From Pseudomonadota bacterium (GTDB taxonomy: Bacteria > Pseudomonadota > Alphaproteobacteria > Dongiales > Dongiaceae), in contig JAJYUT010000003.1 in the NCBI GenBank assembly GCA_021792365.1, positions 372,001 to 436,000 on the forward strand: a stretch of DNA of 64,000 nucleotides, read 5' to 3'. The position numbers and the translations under genes are program-made. How positions within the stretch are numbered: position 1 is the first letter of the stretch; the number at the start of each line of letters is the position of its first letter. The notes under the pieces were generated by a model. The model had not been told where the DNA came from. It worked only from the letters and a program-made list of their open reading frames with translations, and searched no databases. Shown here one piece after another: positions 8,301-18,058 of this stretch.

Positions 8301-9269
8301 TCAACGCCCGAGGCGCTTGCCGAACCGGGCATAGAACTCGCCCACGATGCCGCGGCGGAACACCAGCACGCAGATCATGAAGATGATCCCGGTGGCGATG
8401 GTCACCGGGAAGGCCGAGGTGGCGAGCGTGTTCTGCAGCGCGACCACCAGGCCCGCGCCGACGATCGGCCCGACCATGGTGCCGATGCCGCCGAGCAGCG
8501 TCATCAGGATCACCTCGCCCGACATCTGCCAGCCGACATCCGTCAGGGTCGCGAACTGGAAGACCAGCGCCTTGGCCGCGCCGGCGAGCCCGGCGAGCGC
8601 CGCCGACATCACGAAAGCCGCGAGCTTGTAATTGGCCACCGAATAGCCGAGGGAGATCGCGCGGTTCTCGTTCTCGCGGATCGAGCGCAGGATCATGCCG
8701 AAAGGCGAATGCACGATGCGCCAGATCGCGAACACCCCGATCAGGAATATCCCCAGCACGGTGTAGTAGATGTTGAGCGGCTGGCGCAGGTCGAGCACGC
8801 CGAACAAGGTGCCGCGCGGGACGCCCTGGATCCCGTCCTCCCCGCCGGTGAACGGCGCCTGGACGCAGAAGAAGAAGAACATCTGCGACAGCGCCAGGGT
8901 GATCATCGCGAAATAGATGCCCTGCCGCCGGATCGCGAAGAAGCCGATGACGAGGCCGAGCAGCGCGCCGCCCGCGACACCGAGCAGGATGGCGGCCTCC
9001 GGCGGCCAGCCCCAGACCTTTGCCGCATGCGCCGTGAAATACGCCGCGCCGCCGAAGAACGCCGCATGACCGAAGGAGAGCAGCCCGGTATAGCCCAGCA
9101 GCAGGTTGAAGGCGCAGGCGAACAAGGCGAAGCACAGCATCTTCATGAGGAAGATGGGATAGACGAAGAACGGCGCCGCGATCAGCGCCGCGATGCCGAG
9201 CGCGAGCAGGACGCGTTCCACCCGTCCCGTCGTCTCAGAGCGCGCCTGGCGCAGCGTCATCTCGGCCAT
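8301..9269 (-). CDS. livM: Branched-chain amino-acid type ABC transporter permease LivM
   Basis: 322 residues, strongly hydrophobic with 8–10 membrane segments. LLLGYTGLLSFGHAAFFGGAAY is the LivM/LivH signature, and RSIRENENRAISLGYSVANYKLAAFVMSA is the cytoplasmic EAA-like loop that docks on the ATPases, followed by GGIGTMVGPIVGA. It is the last gene of a five-gene minus-strand operon and starts two bases after livH ends. Confidence 0.9.
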   Translation of the reverse strand: MAEMTLRQARSETTGRVERVLLALGIAALIAAPFFVYPIFLMKMLCFALFACAFNLLLGYTGLLSFGHAAFFGGAAYFTAHAAKVWGWPPEAAILLGVAGGALLGLVIGFFAIRRQGIYFAMITLALSQMFFFFCVQAPFTGGEDGIQGVPRGTLFGVLDLRQPLNIYYTVLGIFLIGVFAIWRIVHSPFGMILRSIRENENRAISLGYSVANYKLAAFVMSAALAGLAGAAKALVFQFATLTDVGWQMSGEVILMTLLGGIGTMVGPIVGAGLVVALQNTLATSAFPVTIATGIIFMICVLVFRRGIVGEFYARFGKRLGR

Positions 9270-9270
9270 G

Positions 9271-10158
9271 TCACGTCTCCTTGCCGAACAGGCCGGCCGG
9301 GCGCACCAGCAGGACGATGGCCATGATGACGAAGATCACGATGTTGGACGCCTCCGGATAGAACACCTTGGTCAGGCCCTCGGCCAGCCCCAGCACGTAG
9401 CCGGTCACGATCGCACCCAGGATCGAGCCCATGCCGCCGACCACCACCACCGCGAACACCACGATGATGAGGTTCGATCCCATCAGGGGGCTGACCTGGT
9501 AGACCGGCGCGGCAAGGATCCCGGCGAGGCCGGCCAAGGCCGAGCCGAGGCCGTAGGTGAGCGTGAGGAGCAGCGGCACGTTGACCCCGAAGGCCTGCAC
9601 CAGGCTGCGGTTCTCCGTCGCGGCGCGCAGGTAGGAGCCGAGCCTGGTCTTCTCGATCGCGAGCCAGGTGCCGAGGCAGACGATCAGCGAGGCGACGACC
9701 ACCCAGCCGCGATAGTTCGGCAGGAACATGAAACCGAGATTGGTTCCGCCCGCGAGCAAGGGCGGCACCGGATAGGGATTGCCGGAAACGCCGAAATAGT
9801 AGCGGAAGAGCCCTTCCATCACCAGGGCGAGGCCGAAGGTTAAGAGCAGGCCATAGAGCGGATCCACGTCGTAGAGCCGGGAGAGCGCCAGGCGCTCGAT
9901 GACCACGCCGGTGACGCCGACGATCAGCGGCGCCAGGATCAGAGCGGGCCAGTAACCGATCCCCAGATAGAGCAGGAGCAGATAGCCGGCGAAGGCGCCG
10001 AGCATGTACTGGGCGCCATGCGCGAAATTGATGATGCGCAGGAGCCCGAAGATCACCGCCAGGCCGAGGCTCAGCATGGCGTAGAACGAGCCGTTGATCA
10101 GCCCCACCAGAAGCTGGCCGAGCAATGCCTGGATGGGGATGCCGAAGATCATCGTCAT
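9271..10158 (-). CDS. livH: Branched-chain amino-acid type ABC transporter permease LivH
   Basis: 295 residues. GLINGSFYAMLSLGLAVIFGLLRIINFAHG is the LivH hallmark, RLGSYLRAATENRSLVQAFGVNV the ATPase-contact loop, and VVVGGMGSILGAIVTGYVLGL the closing signature. With LivM it forms the heterodimeric channel. Four bases separate it from livF upstream. Confidence 0.9.
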   Translation of the reverse strand: MTMIFGIPIQALLGQLLVGLINGSFYAMLSLGLAVIFGLLRIINFAHGAQYMLGAFAGYLLLLYLGIGYWPALILAPLIVGVTGVVIERLALSRLYDVDPLYGLLLTFGLALVMEGLFRYYFGVSGNPYPVPPLLAGGTNLGFMFLPNYRGWVVVASLIVCLGTWLAIEKTRLGSYLRAATENRSLVQAFGVNVPLLLTLTYGLGSALAGLAGILAAPVYQVSPLMGSNLIIVVFAVVVVGGMGSILGAIVTGYVLGLAEGLTKVFYPEASNIVIFVIMAIVLLVRPAGLFGKET

Positions 10159-10162
10159 GATG

Positions 10163-10873
10163 CTACACGCCCAGCACGTCGTGGAGCTGCGGCATGCGCT
10201 CCTTGAGCTCGCCCACCGGGAAACCCGCGATCACCTTGCCATGCTCCATCAGATAGAAGCGGTCGGCAATCCGGCTCGCGAAGCGGAAATTCTGCTCGAC
10301 CAGCAGGATGGTCATGCCGCGCTTCTTCAGCATCGCCAGGGTCTCGCCGATGCGCTGCACGATGACCGGCGCCAGCCCCTCGGTCGGCTCGTCCAGCAGC
10401 AGCGTCTTGGCCCCGGTGCGCAGCATGCGCGCGATCGCGAGCATCTGCTGCTCGCCGCCGGAAAGCTTGCCGCCGGGAGACTTCCGCCGCTCCTTGAGAT
10501 TGGGGAAAAGGTCGAAGATCTCCTCGACGCCCATACCGCCCTGGGCCACCACCGGCGGCAGAACCAGGTTCTCGTCCACGGTCAGGCTTGTGAATATGCC
10601 GCGCTCCTCCGGCACGTAGCCGATGCCGGTATGTGCGGTTCGGTGCAGCGGCAGCCTCATGAGATCCTTGCCTTCAAAGGCAATTCGGCCGGTGCGCTTG
10701 CGAAGCAGGCCGATAATGGCGCGCAAGGTGGTCGTCTTGCCGACGCCGTTGCGGCCCAGCAGCGTCACCGTCTCTCCGGGGAAGACCTCAAAGTTCACGC
10801 CGTGGAGGGCGTGGCTCTCGCCATACCAGGCGTGCAGGTCGCGGACTTCCAGGAGGGGCGCGGCGCTAGTCAT
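10163..10873 (-). CDS. livF: ABC transporter ATP-binding protein LivF
   Basis: 236 residues from ATG 10873; an upstream in-frame start at 10909 lies inside livG and is not needed. Walker A GRNGVGKTTTLRAI, Q-loop YVPEERGIF, signature LSGGEQQMLAIARML, Walker B LLLDEPTEGLAP and H-loop EQNFRFA are all present. LivF-type ATPases recognise the Liv permeases. The first eight bases overlap the end of livG. Confidence 0.92.
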   Translation of the reverse strand: MTSAAPLLEVRDLHAWYGESHALHGVNFEVFPGETVTLLGRNGVGKTTTLRAIIGLLRKRTGRIAFEGKDLMRLPLHRTAHTGIGYVPEERGIFTSLTVDENLVLPPVVAQGGMGVEEIFDLFPNLKERRKSPGGKLSGGEQQMLAIARMLRTGAKTLLLDEPTEGLAPVIVQRIGETLAMLKKRGMTILLVEQNFRFASRIADRFYLMEHGKVIAGFPVGELKERMPQLHDVLGV

Positions 10874-11636
10874 GCTGCGTCCCCATATAGGCGGTGCGCA
10901 CGCGCTCATCCGCGCTCACGGTCTGGTAGTCGCCTGAGGCCAGCACCTCGCCGCGCTGGAGCACGGTAACCCAGTGGCACAGATTCGAGACGACCTCGAG
11001 ATTGTGCTCCACCATCAGGACGGCACGGTCCTTCGCCACCGCGCGGATGATCTCCGACACCGTGCCGACATCCTCGTGGCCCATGCCGGCCATAGGCTCG
11101 TCGAGCAGCAGCACCTTCGGATCCAGCGCCAGGGTGGTCGCGATCTCCAGCACGCGCTTGCGGCCATAGGAGAGATCGCCCGCCATCTGGTCCGACGCAT
11201 CGTCCAGCCCGACGGAACGCAGCAACTCCTCCGCGCGCGGGATCAGCGCGTCGAGCGCGGAGATGGACCGCCAGAACTGGACGTGCAGCCCGCGCGGCCG
11301 CTGCAGCGCGACCCGGACGTTGTCCAGCACAGTCAGGTGCGGAAAGATCGCCGAGATCTGGAACGAGCGCACCAGGCCCATGCGCGCCACCTTCGCGGGC
11401 GAGGTGCGGGTGATGTCATGGCCGAGCAGCTCGATCCGCCCGGCGCTCGGCGGCAGAAACTTGGTGAGCAGATGGAACACGGTCGTCTTGCCGGCGCCGT
11501 TCGGCCCGATGAGGGCATGGATCTGGCCGTCATGGACATCGAGATCGACGTTGTTCACCGCCACGAAGCCGCCGAAGTCGCGGCGCAGACCGCGGGCGGA
11601 GAGCACCGCCCGCGGACCCTGTTCCGTCATGGTCAT
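10866..11636 (-). CDS. livG: ABC transporter ATP-binding protein LivG
   Basis: 256 residues. Walker A is GPNGAGKTTVFHLL, the signature is the LivG-typical LSYGRKRVLEIATTL, Walker B LLLDEPMAGMG and the H-loop MVEHNLEVVS. GLVRSFQISAIFPHLTVLDNV is the LivG helical insert. It lies four bases after the binding-protein gene and overlaps livF by eight bases. Confidence 0.92.
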   Translation of the reverse strand: MTMTEQGPRAVLSARGLRRDFGGFVAVNNVDLDVHDGQIHALIGPNGAGKTTVFHLLTKFLPPSAGRIELLGHDITRTSPAKVARMGLVRSFQISAIFPHLTVLDNVRVALQRPRGLHVQFWRSISALDALIPRAEELLRSVGLDDASDQMAGDLSYGRKRVLEIATTLALDPKVLLLDEPMAGMGHEDVGTVSEIIRAVAKDRAVLMVEHNLEVVSNLCHWVTVLQRGEVLASGDYQTVSADERVRTAYMGTQHD

Positions 11637-11640
11637 GCCG

Positions 11641-12852
11641 TCAATTCACCAGGGAGCAGCCGCTCTCCGCCGGCTTGATATAGGCCTCGTCGCCGGGAAT
11701 GGTGGCGAGGACCTTGTAGTAGTCCCACGGCTGCGTGCTCTCGGAAGGCTTCTTCACCTCGAGCAGGTACATGTCGTGGATCATGCGGCCGTTGGGGCCA
11801 ACCTTGCCGCCGCGCCCGAACACGTCGTCGACCGGCATGGCGTGCAGCTCCTTGGACACCGCCTCGGTCTCGTCGGTACCGGCCTTGTCGATCGCCTTCA
11901 GATATTGCGTGACGGCCGAATAGGTGCCGGCGTGCACCATGTTCGGCATGCGGCCGGTGCGCTCCATGAAGCGCTTGGCGAATGCGCGGGACTCATCGTC
12001 CAGGTCCCAGTAGAAGCCCTCAGTCAAGGTCAGGCCCTGCGCCGCCTCCAGGCCGAGGCCATGCACCTCCGCAAGGGTGAAGAGCAGCGCCGCGAGACGC
12101 TGGCCGCCGGCGACAATGCCGAATTCCGCCGCCTGCTTGATGGAGTTGGAGGTGTCGAGGCCGGCATTGGCGAGGCCGATGACCTTGGCGCCGGAGGCCT
12201 GCGCCTGCAGCAGGAAGGACGAGTAATCGGTGGTGGCGAGCGGATGGCGCACCGCACCCACCACCTGGCCGCCCTGCGCCTTCACGAAATTGGAGGTCTG
12301 CTCCTCCAGCGAATAGCCGAAGGCGTAATCCGCGGTGAGGAAGTACCAGGTGTCGCCGCCCTGCTTCACCAGGGCACCGCCGGTGCCGACCGCGAGCGCA
12401 TGGGTGTCATAGGCCCAGTGGAACCCATAGGGCGAGCAGGCCTTGCCGGTCAGGTCCGTGGTGGCGGCGCCGGTCACGATATTGATCTTCTTCTTCTCGG
12501 CCGAGATGCCCTGGACGGCGAGCGCGACGGAGGACGTCGTCAACTCCATGATCGCGTCGACCTGCTCTGTATCGTACCACTGGCGCGCGATGTTGGAGGC
12601 GATGTCAGGCTTGTTCTGGTGGTCGGCGCTGATCACCTCGATCATCGCGCCCTGCACTTTCCCGCCGAAATCCTCGACTGCCATCTTGGCCGCCTCGAAC
12701 GACCATTTGCCGCCGAAATCGGCGTAGACGCCGGACTGGTCGTTGAGGATGCCGATCTTCACCTTGCCGTCCGAAGTCTCGGCGAATGCGGCGGGAACGG
12801 CGATGGTGGCGGCAGCAAGGATGGCCGCCGACATGAGATATGTGAGCTTCAC
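11641..12852 (-). CDS. Periplasmic substrate-binding protein of the Liv-type ABC importer
   Basis: About 403 residues. I place the start at GTG 12852, seven bases after GGAGGAG; the TTG two codons upstream is less likely. The signal peptide runs MKLTYLMSAAILAAATIAVPAAFA with cleavage before ETSDG (shown in part: SAAILAAATIAVPAAFA). KVKIGILNDQSGVYADFGG starts the Peripla_BP_6 domain and FHWAYDTHALAVG lies in the ligand cleft region. The protein heads the operon SBP–livG–livF–livH–livM. The ligand cannot be read from sequence; such systems also take up urea, amides and aromatic acids. Confidence 0.88.
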   Translation of the reverse strand: MKLTYLMSAAILAAATIAVPAAFAETSDGKVKIGILNDQSGVYADFGGKWSFEAAKMAVEDFGGKVQGAMIEVISADHQNKPDIASNIARQWYDTEQVDAIMELTTSSVALAVQGISAEKKKINIVTGAATTDLTGKACSPYGFHWAYDTHALAVGTGGALVKQGGDTWYFLTADYAFGYSLEEQTSNFVKAQGGQVVGAVRHPLATTDYSSFLLQAQASGAKVIGLANAGLDTSNSIKQAAEFGIVAGGQRLAALLFTLAEVHGLGLEAAQGLTLTEGFYWDLDDESRAFAKRFMERTGRMPNMVHAGTYSAVTQYLKAIDKAGTDETEAVSKELHAMPVDDVFGRGGKVGPNGRMIHDMYLLEVKKPSESTQPWDYYKVLATIPGDEAYIKPAESGCSLVN

Positions 12853-13283
12853 GTGCAAACTCCTCCCAGATGGTCAACCTCCGCAAGAACATCGGAGGCT
12901 GCGCGACGGCCTTAGGTGGCCGACTGATATAAGTTCACGAAGAGACGGAGCGTTCCCCCGATCGCACCGTCATGCAACAACGCGCCCGGGTCGGAGGCCC
13001 GGACGTGCATGCAAGACGCTAGCCCGATGGCGAAACCGTCTTCAACGTCTACTTAGGTCGGAGCCGCCAATTCAATCCGCGCATTGGTTAGGACAAGACC
13101 ATCCTGCACGCGCGGGCTTTCATGCGCGTGCGGCGCGGGGCAGGAGTCGCGGAGCTGATGCCCCGCGAGGCTTCCGAACTGGCGCGCCGCATCGCCCACA
13201 ATTCCGCCTCGCCATAATGCGGAGGCGGTCTGCCGCCATTGCAGGAACGCGGAAATGCGGGGCGACGCGAACCCTTACTCCGG
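12853..13283. other. Gap without a convincing gene
   Basis: This stretch holds the promoter side of the Liv operon and then unrecognised DNA. One short plus-strand reading at about 13149–13216 ends ELMPREASELARRIAHN and faintly resembles the C-terminal part of an enoyl-CoA hydratase, followed by a stop. I cannot extend the resemblance upstream in any frame, so I do not call a pseudogene. Confidence 0.3.
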
Positions 13284-13979
13284 TCAGGTCAGCTGCTTCA
13301 ATCCGGTCGGAGTCTTGATCAGCGCCCTGTATCGAACCCTAGGGCCGTGGACGATGATCGGCGGGTGGTCGATGGCAAGCTCGCGGTAGAGCGTCTCGAT
13401 GCTGATGGGATCTGGATGCTCCAGTACAAGAGAATGGAGCCGCGCACCCAGATCGGGGATCGAGGCCACATAGCTGGAATCGCCTTGATGATCGATAATC
13501 GAAGGGGCGGCACCTTCGAGGGGAAGGGAACCATCCTTAGGGATGGTGAAAGCGAAAGTCGGGTACGCCGCTGGAAGGGAAACCTTGTCACCGAAGATTG
13601 CATCGTGGATTGAGGCAATGGAATCGATCGCTTCCGTGTTGGCGACCCACCCGCGCAGGCGTCGACCTTCATTCCAGTCCGCTCTGACTTGCTCCTGATT
13701 GTCGAGACCGAACCAGCGAAGGCGCCCAGGCTCGGCTCCCTCCGGGTCGAGAGCCACGATCTCCAGATATACCGAGTTTCCGAGCTGAAGCCGGTGATTG
13801 TGGGTGCCCATGTAGTCGTGACGGGTCCCGAACGGCACGTCCAGGTCGAGGCAATGTTGGACATGCGAAACCCCTTCGGCCAGGGTTGGGGCTATCACGG
13901 TGAGATGGTCGAGCTTCAGCAAACGCAGCGCATTCCAGAGTGTCGAGATTCCGGACGATTCAACATACCTGAAACGCAT
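13284..13979 (-). CDS. Glyoxalase-like (VOC, Glyoxalase_3 type) protein
   Basis: 231 residues as the longest reading. LKLDHLTVIAPTLAEGVSHVQHCLDLDVPFGTRHDYMGTHNHRLQLGNSVYLEI is the N-terminal VOC half (quoted in parts: KLDHLTVIAP, GTHNHRLQLGNSVYLEI), with H in KLDHL and E in YLEI as likely metal ligands. The rest matches the extended Glyoxalase_3-like family. The true start may lie a few codons inside the ORF, just before RLLKLDHL, since the first 20 residues are not family-like. The gene stands alone, facing the liv side. Confidence 0.7.
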   Translation of the reverse strand: MRFRYVESSGISTLWNALRLLKLDHLTVIAPTLAEGVSHVQHCLDLDVPFGTRHDYMGTHNHRLQLGNSVYLEIVALDPEGAEPGRLRWFGLDNQEQVRADWNEGRRLRGWVANTEAIDSIASIHDAIFGDKVSLPAAYPTFAFTIPKDGSLPLEGAAPSIIDHQGDSSYVASIPDLGARLHSLVLEHPDPISIETLYRELAIDHPPIIVHGPRVRYRALIKTPTGLKQLT

Positions 13980-14377
13980 GGCCGGCTAAGGGCTCTTCGC
14001 GTAACGGTCGCGCTCAGGTTTGTCGCATCGGCTCGGCGGGATAGCGGTCATCGGTCATCCAAACTCGGCGACGAATAAACCCGTCCCAGACTGACAGATC
14101 ATCTCATCTGCACCCGACGCAGCCTTCCAGAAGATGATGACGAAGTCCTTCCCGGCACCTGCCCGTCGGCGGCGCATAGCCACGCATGCCCTGCTCGGCA
14201 GAAAGCGCGCGGAGATCAACATGAGAGGTCGAGTCGATGTTTGAACCTCATCAACAAAGGTTCTTCGTCAAAATATAGATAAGATCCTCCCTTTTTTTAC
14301 TGCAAATGCTTCGTCAATTACAATTGACACTTGCCGATTTCATGCTTCCCTAGGAAGTGCAGAGCAAGTTGGTGAGC
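13980..14377. other. A+T-rich upstream region of the autotransporter
   Basis: No gene seen. The right half is much richer in A+T than its surroundings and contains a run of seven Ts at about 14292, a direct repeat CTTCGTCAA at 14263–14271 and 14309–14317, and an inverted repeat listed separately. It probably carries the promoter and regulator sites for the autotransporter. Confidence 0.5.
14313..14328. promoter_or_regulatory. 7-2-7 inverted repeat upstream of the autotransporter
   Basis: GTCAATT (14313–14319), AC, AATTGAC (14322–14328) is a perfect inverted repeat 50 bases before the ATG at 14378. It overlaps a TTGACA hexamer (14324–14329) that could be a −35 box; no good −10 follows. A dimeric regulator site is plausible. 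Confidence 0.4.
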
Positions 14378-17247
14378 ATGATGAGCATATTATTTAATAA
14401 ATATTCAGAAAATTGCAATAAATCGAAAGGTAAGGCGCGCAGGCGCAGCCTCATGACTGGGGGGTCGGCCTGCACGCTCGCGCTTGCCGGTCTCGGGTCA
14501 CCTGCGGATGCGGCCACCTTTACCGCCTCCAACCAAACAGAACTTTATCAGGCGGTAGCAAGTGCCCAGGCGAGCGCGGATGCAGACTCGACCATTGTCC
14601 TGACGGGCAGCTTCACCGTCTCCAATCCGTTTCCCTCGATCAGTACCGCCAAGGACATTACGATCGATACGGGCGCCAACACTCTGACTTTTGCGACAGC
14701 CGCCACCTTCGACATAGCATCCGGCGCGGTGCTGACGTTCTCCGGTCAGGTCGTGAACACGAACCGGGTCCTGGATAAGAATGGCGCGGGCGAACTTGTG
14801 CTCAACAGTTCCGGCTCCGGCTTTACCAGGATCGGACTCAATGCAGGCCACACACTGGTCAACGGCGGCGACGAATTCACGTTTGGCACCTCCACCGGTG
14901 GCACAACAGCCCAGTTGGGCGTTGCGACCGGCGCCAACGCGGTGGCGAGCCTGACCGTTTCCGGTGCAGGAACCCGGCTGGTCGCCACGGGTACCGACCC
15001 CACAGACCTCAGTGCCGGCGCGAATAGCCAGTCGACCCTGACCATCGAAGATGGAGCATACTTCGGCGCGAGAGGCATAAGGGTTCACACCACAGGCTCA
15101 AGAGGCCTCGCTACCATCAATGTGACTGGAGCAGGGTCGACGCTGGAAGGCGCCGCATTTGTGTCTGCCAATGGAACCAGCCATGTGCACGTGCGAGATG
15201 GGGGAGTCATCAGCATAAGCGGAAACAGCTCTCTCGGGGGCGTGGCCACCATTGGATACGCCGATGCAATGGTCACGGCTGAAGTGTCCGGCGACGGGTC
15301 GAGGTGGGAGTCCGATTTGACACTCGGCATGTATCGAGGCTCGCTTTCAGTTCTCGACGGCGGGGTCGTATCGGCAACGACGGTAAACATCGCCACCAAT
15401 CCGAACGGCGCTGTCCCCAACTTCAATGTTCTTGTTTCCGGCGCGGGTTCAGAGCTGATTGGAAGCGCCATGAGCCTCGGAACCACCGGAACCGGCACCC
15501 TGACCATTGCCGATGACGGCAGGGTGGTCGTCGGCGCTGGCGGCTCCCAACTCCTGGTGGGAGGTGCCGACGCAGACAGCAATGCCACCCTGAACATCGG
15601 CGGAGCAGAAGGCGAAGCAGCAGTGGCCGCCGGTACGCTTGAGGCATCGGCGGTTCAACTCGCGGCAAGCGCCGTGATCAACTTCAATCACCTTGAAACC
15701 GATTACGCCTTCGACATACCCATCAATGGCAGCGGCGCGATCAACCAGATCGCCGGGCGGACCATCTTCACCAGCGGCCAACTGGGATTTGCGGGCCTCA
15801 CGAGCGTCTATGGCGGCTATCTCGAGGTGAACGGCGCCCTTGGCGGGACCGTGGACGTTCGCGGCGGCGTGCTCGCCGGCACCGGTTCGGTCGGTACCAC
15901 CACGAACTTCGCCGGTGGAGCCGTCGCGCCGGGCAGCAGCGGAACCGGCGTGCTGACGATCGAGGGCGACTACACCAGCAATGGGGGCGCGCTCCGGATC
16001 GAGGCCGAACTCGGCCATGACCTCTCGCCCACCGATCTTCTGGTCATTACCGGCGATTCGATTCTCGGAACCGGGGCAACGCAGGTCTTCGTGACCAATC
16101 TTGGTGGGCTTGGGGCGGAAACGACCGGCGATGGCATCAAGATCGTCGATGTCACGGGTGGGGGTGCGTCCGCGGCCGACGCCTTCGTGCTCAGCGCCCC
16201 GGCGATCGGCGGCGCCTACAGCTACAGCCTGTTCCAGCACGGCATCGCCGATCCTGCCGACGGCGACTGGTACCTGCGCGCTGCGGGCCTCGCCCCGACG
16301 GTGCCCATCTACGAGAGCTACCCGATCATGCTGCTCGGCCTGACCGAACTGCCAACCTTGCAGCAGCGCGTCGGCGATCGCTACTGGCCACGCGCCGAAG
16401 GCGCCGACCCGGCGGCGGACGCCGCCACGGGCTATGCGGGTCCGCGCAACCTGTGGACCCGCATCGAAGGCGCCCATCGCCACGGCGAGGGGGATTCGAC
16501 CACCGGCCTCGCCTATGACAGCAACCGCTTTCTCGTGCAGGGCGGGATCGACGGCCTGCTCGCCGAGAACGGCTCGGGCGTGCTGATCGGCGGCCTCAAC
16601 GCACAATATGGCCGGATCGACGCCGACATATCGTCGGATACCGGGGACGGCGACAATTCGACCGACAGCTACGGCGCTGGCGCGACGCTGACCTGGTACG
16701 GCACCAACGGGACCTATGTCGACGGACAGGCGTCGGTTGCCTATCTGTCGAGCGACCTGGCCGCCGACGGGATCGGCGAACTCGTCGATGACAATGAAGG
16801 CGTCGGCTACGCCTTCAGCATCGAAGCCGGCCGCAGGATCGCTGAGGGCAACTGTCGCTCACTCCGCAGGCGCAGCTCGCCTACGCCTCGGTCGATTTCG
16901 ACGACTTCACGGATCCCTACGGCGCGAATGTCTCGCTTGACAGCGGCGACAGCCTGAAAGGCCGGATCGGCATGGCGCTGAACTACGACGCGGGAACCGG
17001 CGAGGGCCGCAGCCATGTCTACACGATCGTCAATCTGACGTACGAGTTCCTGGACGGAACGGCAGTCGACGTGGCGGGGGTCGACGTCGCCTTCGAGCCG
17101 GATTCCTTCGGCGCGGAGCTCGGCCTCGGCGGTACCTATCGCTGGGCCGGCGGCAAATACGCGCTTTCCGGCGAGGCGCTCGCCTCCAACAGCTTCGAGG
17201 GCAGCTACGGCTTCACGGGCACGCTCGGCTTCAGCGCGGCCTTCTAG
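14378..17247 (+). pseudogene. Autotransporter (type Va secretion) with a single-base frameshift in the beta-barrel
   Basis: About 956 residues if the frame is restored. A long basic leader with RRRSLMTGGSACTLALAGLG ends in a signal cleavage near ADAATF. The passenger carries repeats of the T5SS/PEP-CTERM-associated type (VSGAGTRLVATG, VTGAGSTLEGAAF, VSGDGSRWESDLTLG, VSGAGSELIGSAMSLG), each followed by an LTI.DGA strand. The C-terminal barrel starts near RNLWTRIEGAHRHGEGD. The first frame ends at 16957 in nonsense. The barrel resumes in the next frame from TCG at 16855 (SLTPQAQLAYASVDFDD) to a terminal phenylalanine (GFSAAF) at 17247. One base is missing next to 16854, where TGG would give the expected W. 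ATG 14378 is chosen over GTG 14357. Confidence 0.8.
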
Positions 17248-17359
17248 GCGATCGTGCGGGAAGAGCGTCCGGACCGATGGGCGTCTCATCTTTCCTTGTC
17301 TGCGTCCCGGCGGCATGAACGCGGCGGGCGGGCACCTTCGCTGCCCCTCGGACGGCCCC

Positions 17360-17407
17360 TTGACATGCTTGGACGCTCGTCCTACGGTCCGTCTAGGACG
17401 CTCGTCC
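17360..17407 (+). promoter_or_regulatory. tetR promoter with two TetR-type operators
   Basis: TTGACA (17360–17365), a 17-base spacer and TACGGT (17383–17388) form a sigma-70 type promoter. The palindrome GGACG-CT-CGTCC occurs twice: at 17371–17382, filling the spacer, and at 17396–17407, just after the −10. The flanks are mirror images (TT..TA and TA..AA). This is a strong auto-repression layout for the TetR gene starting at 17423. Confidence 0.65.
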
Positions 17408-17422
17408 AAGTCCGGGGAGATC

Positions 17423-18052
17423 ATGACCGACAAGCCGACCCGCGACCAGATCGTCGAGGCTGCCGACCGGCTGTTCTACCGGCAGGGCTACGAGCACACC
17501 TCGTTCTCGGATATCGCAGATGTGGTGCGGATCTCGCGCGGCAACTTCTACTACCACTTCAAGACCAAGGACGAGATCCTGGACGCGGTGGTCGAGGCAC
17601 GCCTGGCGAACACGCAGGCGATGCTGGAGCGCTGGGAGTCCGCGGGGAAGACGCCGGCCGACCGCATCCGGAGCTTCATCAACCTCCTGATCGCGAACCG
17701 GGCGGACATCAAACGCTACGGCTGCCCGGTCGGCACGCTGTGCGGCGAGCTGGCGAAGCTCAATCACGCCGCCCAAGGCGAGGCGAACAAGCTGTTTACG
17801 CTGTTCCGGACGTGGCTGGGCCAGCAGTTCACGCTGCTCGGCCGTCCGAATGATGCCGATGCGCTGGCGATGCATCTGCTCGCGCGCAGCCAGGGCGTTG
17901 CCACTCTGGCGAACGCGTTCCAGGACGAGTCCTTCATCCGGGAGGAGGTCGCAGCGATGCACGCGTGGCTCGAGGCCTGCGCGGAAGACGCCAAGCCTGC
18001 ATCCCGGCCAAAGCGCAAGCACACAGGGCAGAGATCATCAAGGGTGAGGTGA
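17423..18052 (+). CDS. TetR/AcrR-family repressor
   Basis: 209 residues. DQIVEAADRLFYRQGYEHTSFSDIADVVRISRGNFYYHFKTKDEIL (given in part: RLFYRQGYEHTSFSDIAD, SRGNFYYHFKTKDEIL) is a full TetR helix-turn-helix. CPVGTLCGELAKLNHAAQ is seen in the C-terminal ligand domain of the NemR/TetR_C_16-like group, where the Cys residues may sense electrophiles. ATG 17423 is chosen because the earlier in-frame ATG lies upstream of the promoter. It heads an operon with a YciI gene and tag. Confidence 0.9.
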   Translation: MTDKPTRDQIVEAADRLFYRQGYEHTSFSDIADVVRISRGNFYYHFKTKDEILDAVVEARLANTQAMLERWESAGKTPADRIRSFINLLIANRADIKRYGCPVGTLCGELAKLNHAAQGEANKLFTLFRTWLGQQFTLLGRPNDADALAMHLLARSQGVATLANAFQDESFIREEVAAMHAWLEACAEDAKPASRPKRKHTGQRSSRVR

Positions 18053-18058
18053 GCCGGA

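Noticed and set aside
11263-12915. A 550-residue plus-strand ORF opposite livG and the binding protein
   Set aside because: Antisense shadow of the Liv operon.
13149-13216. Possible enoyl-CoA hydratase C-terminal fragment
   Set aside because: Only about 17 residues look alike, and no frame extends the match upstream; too short to call.
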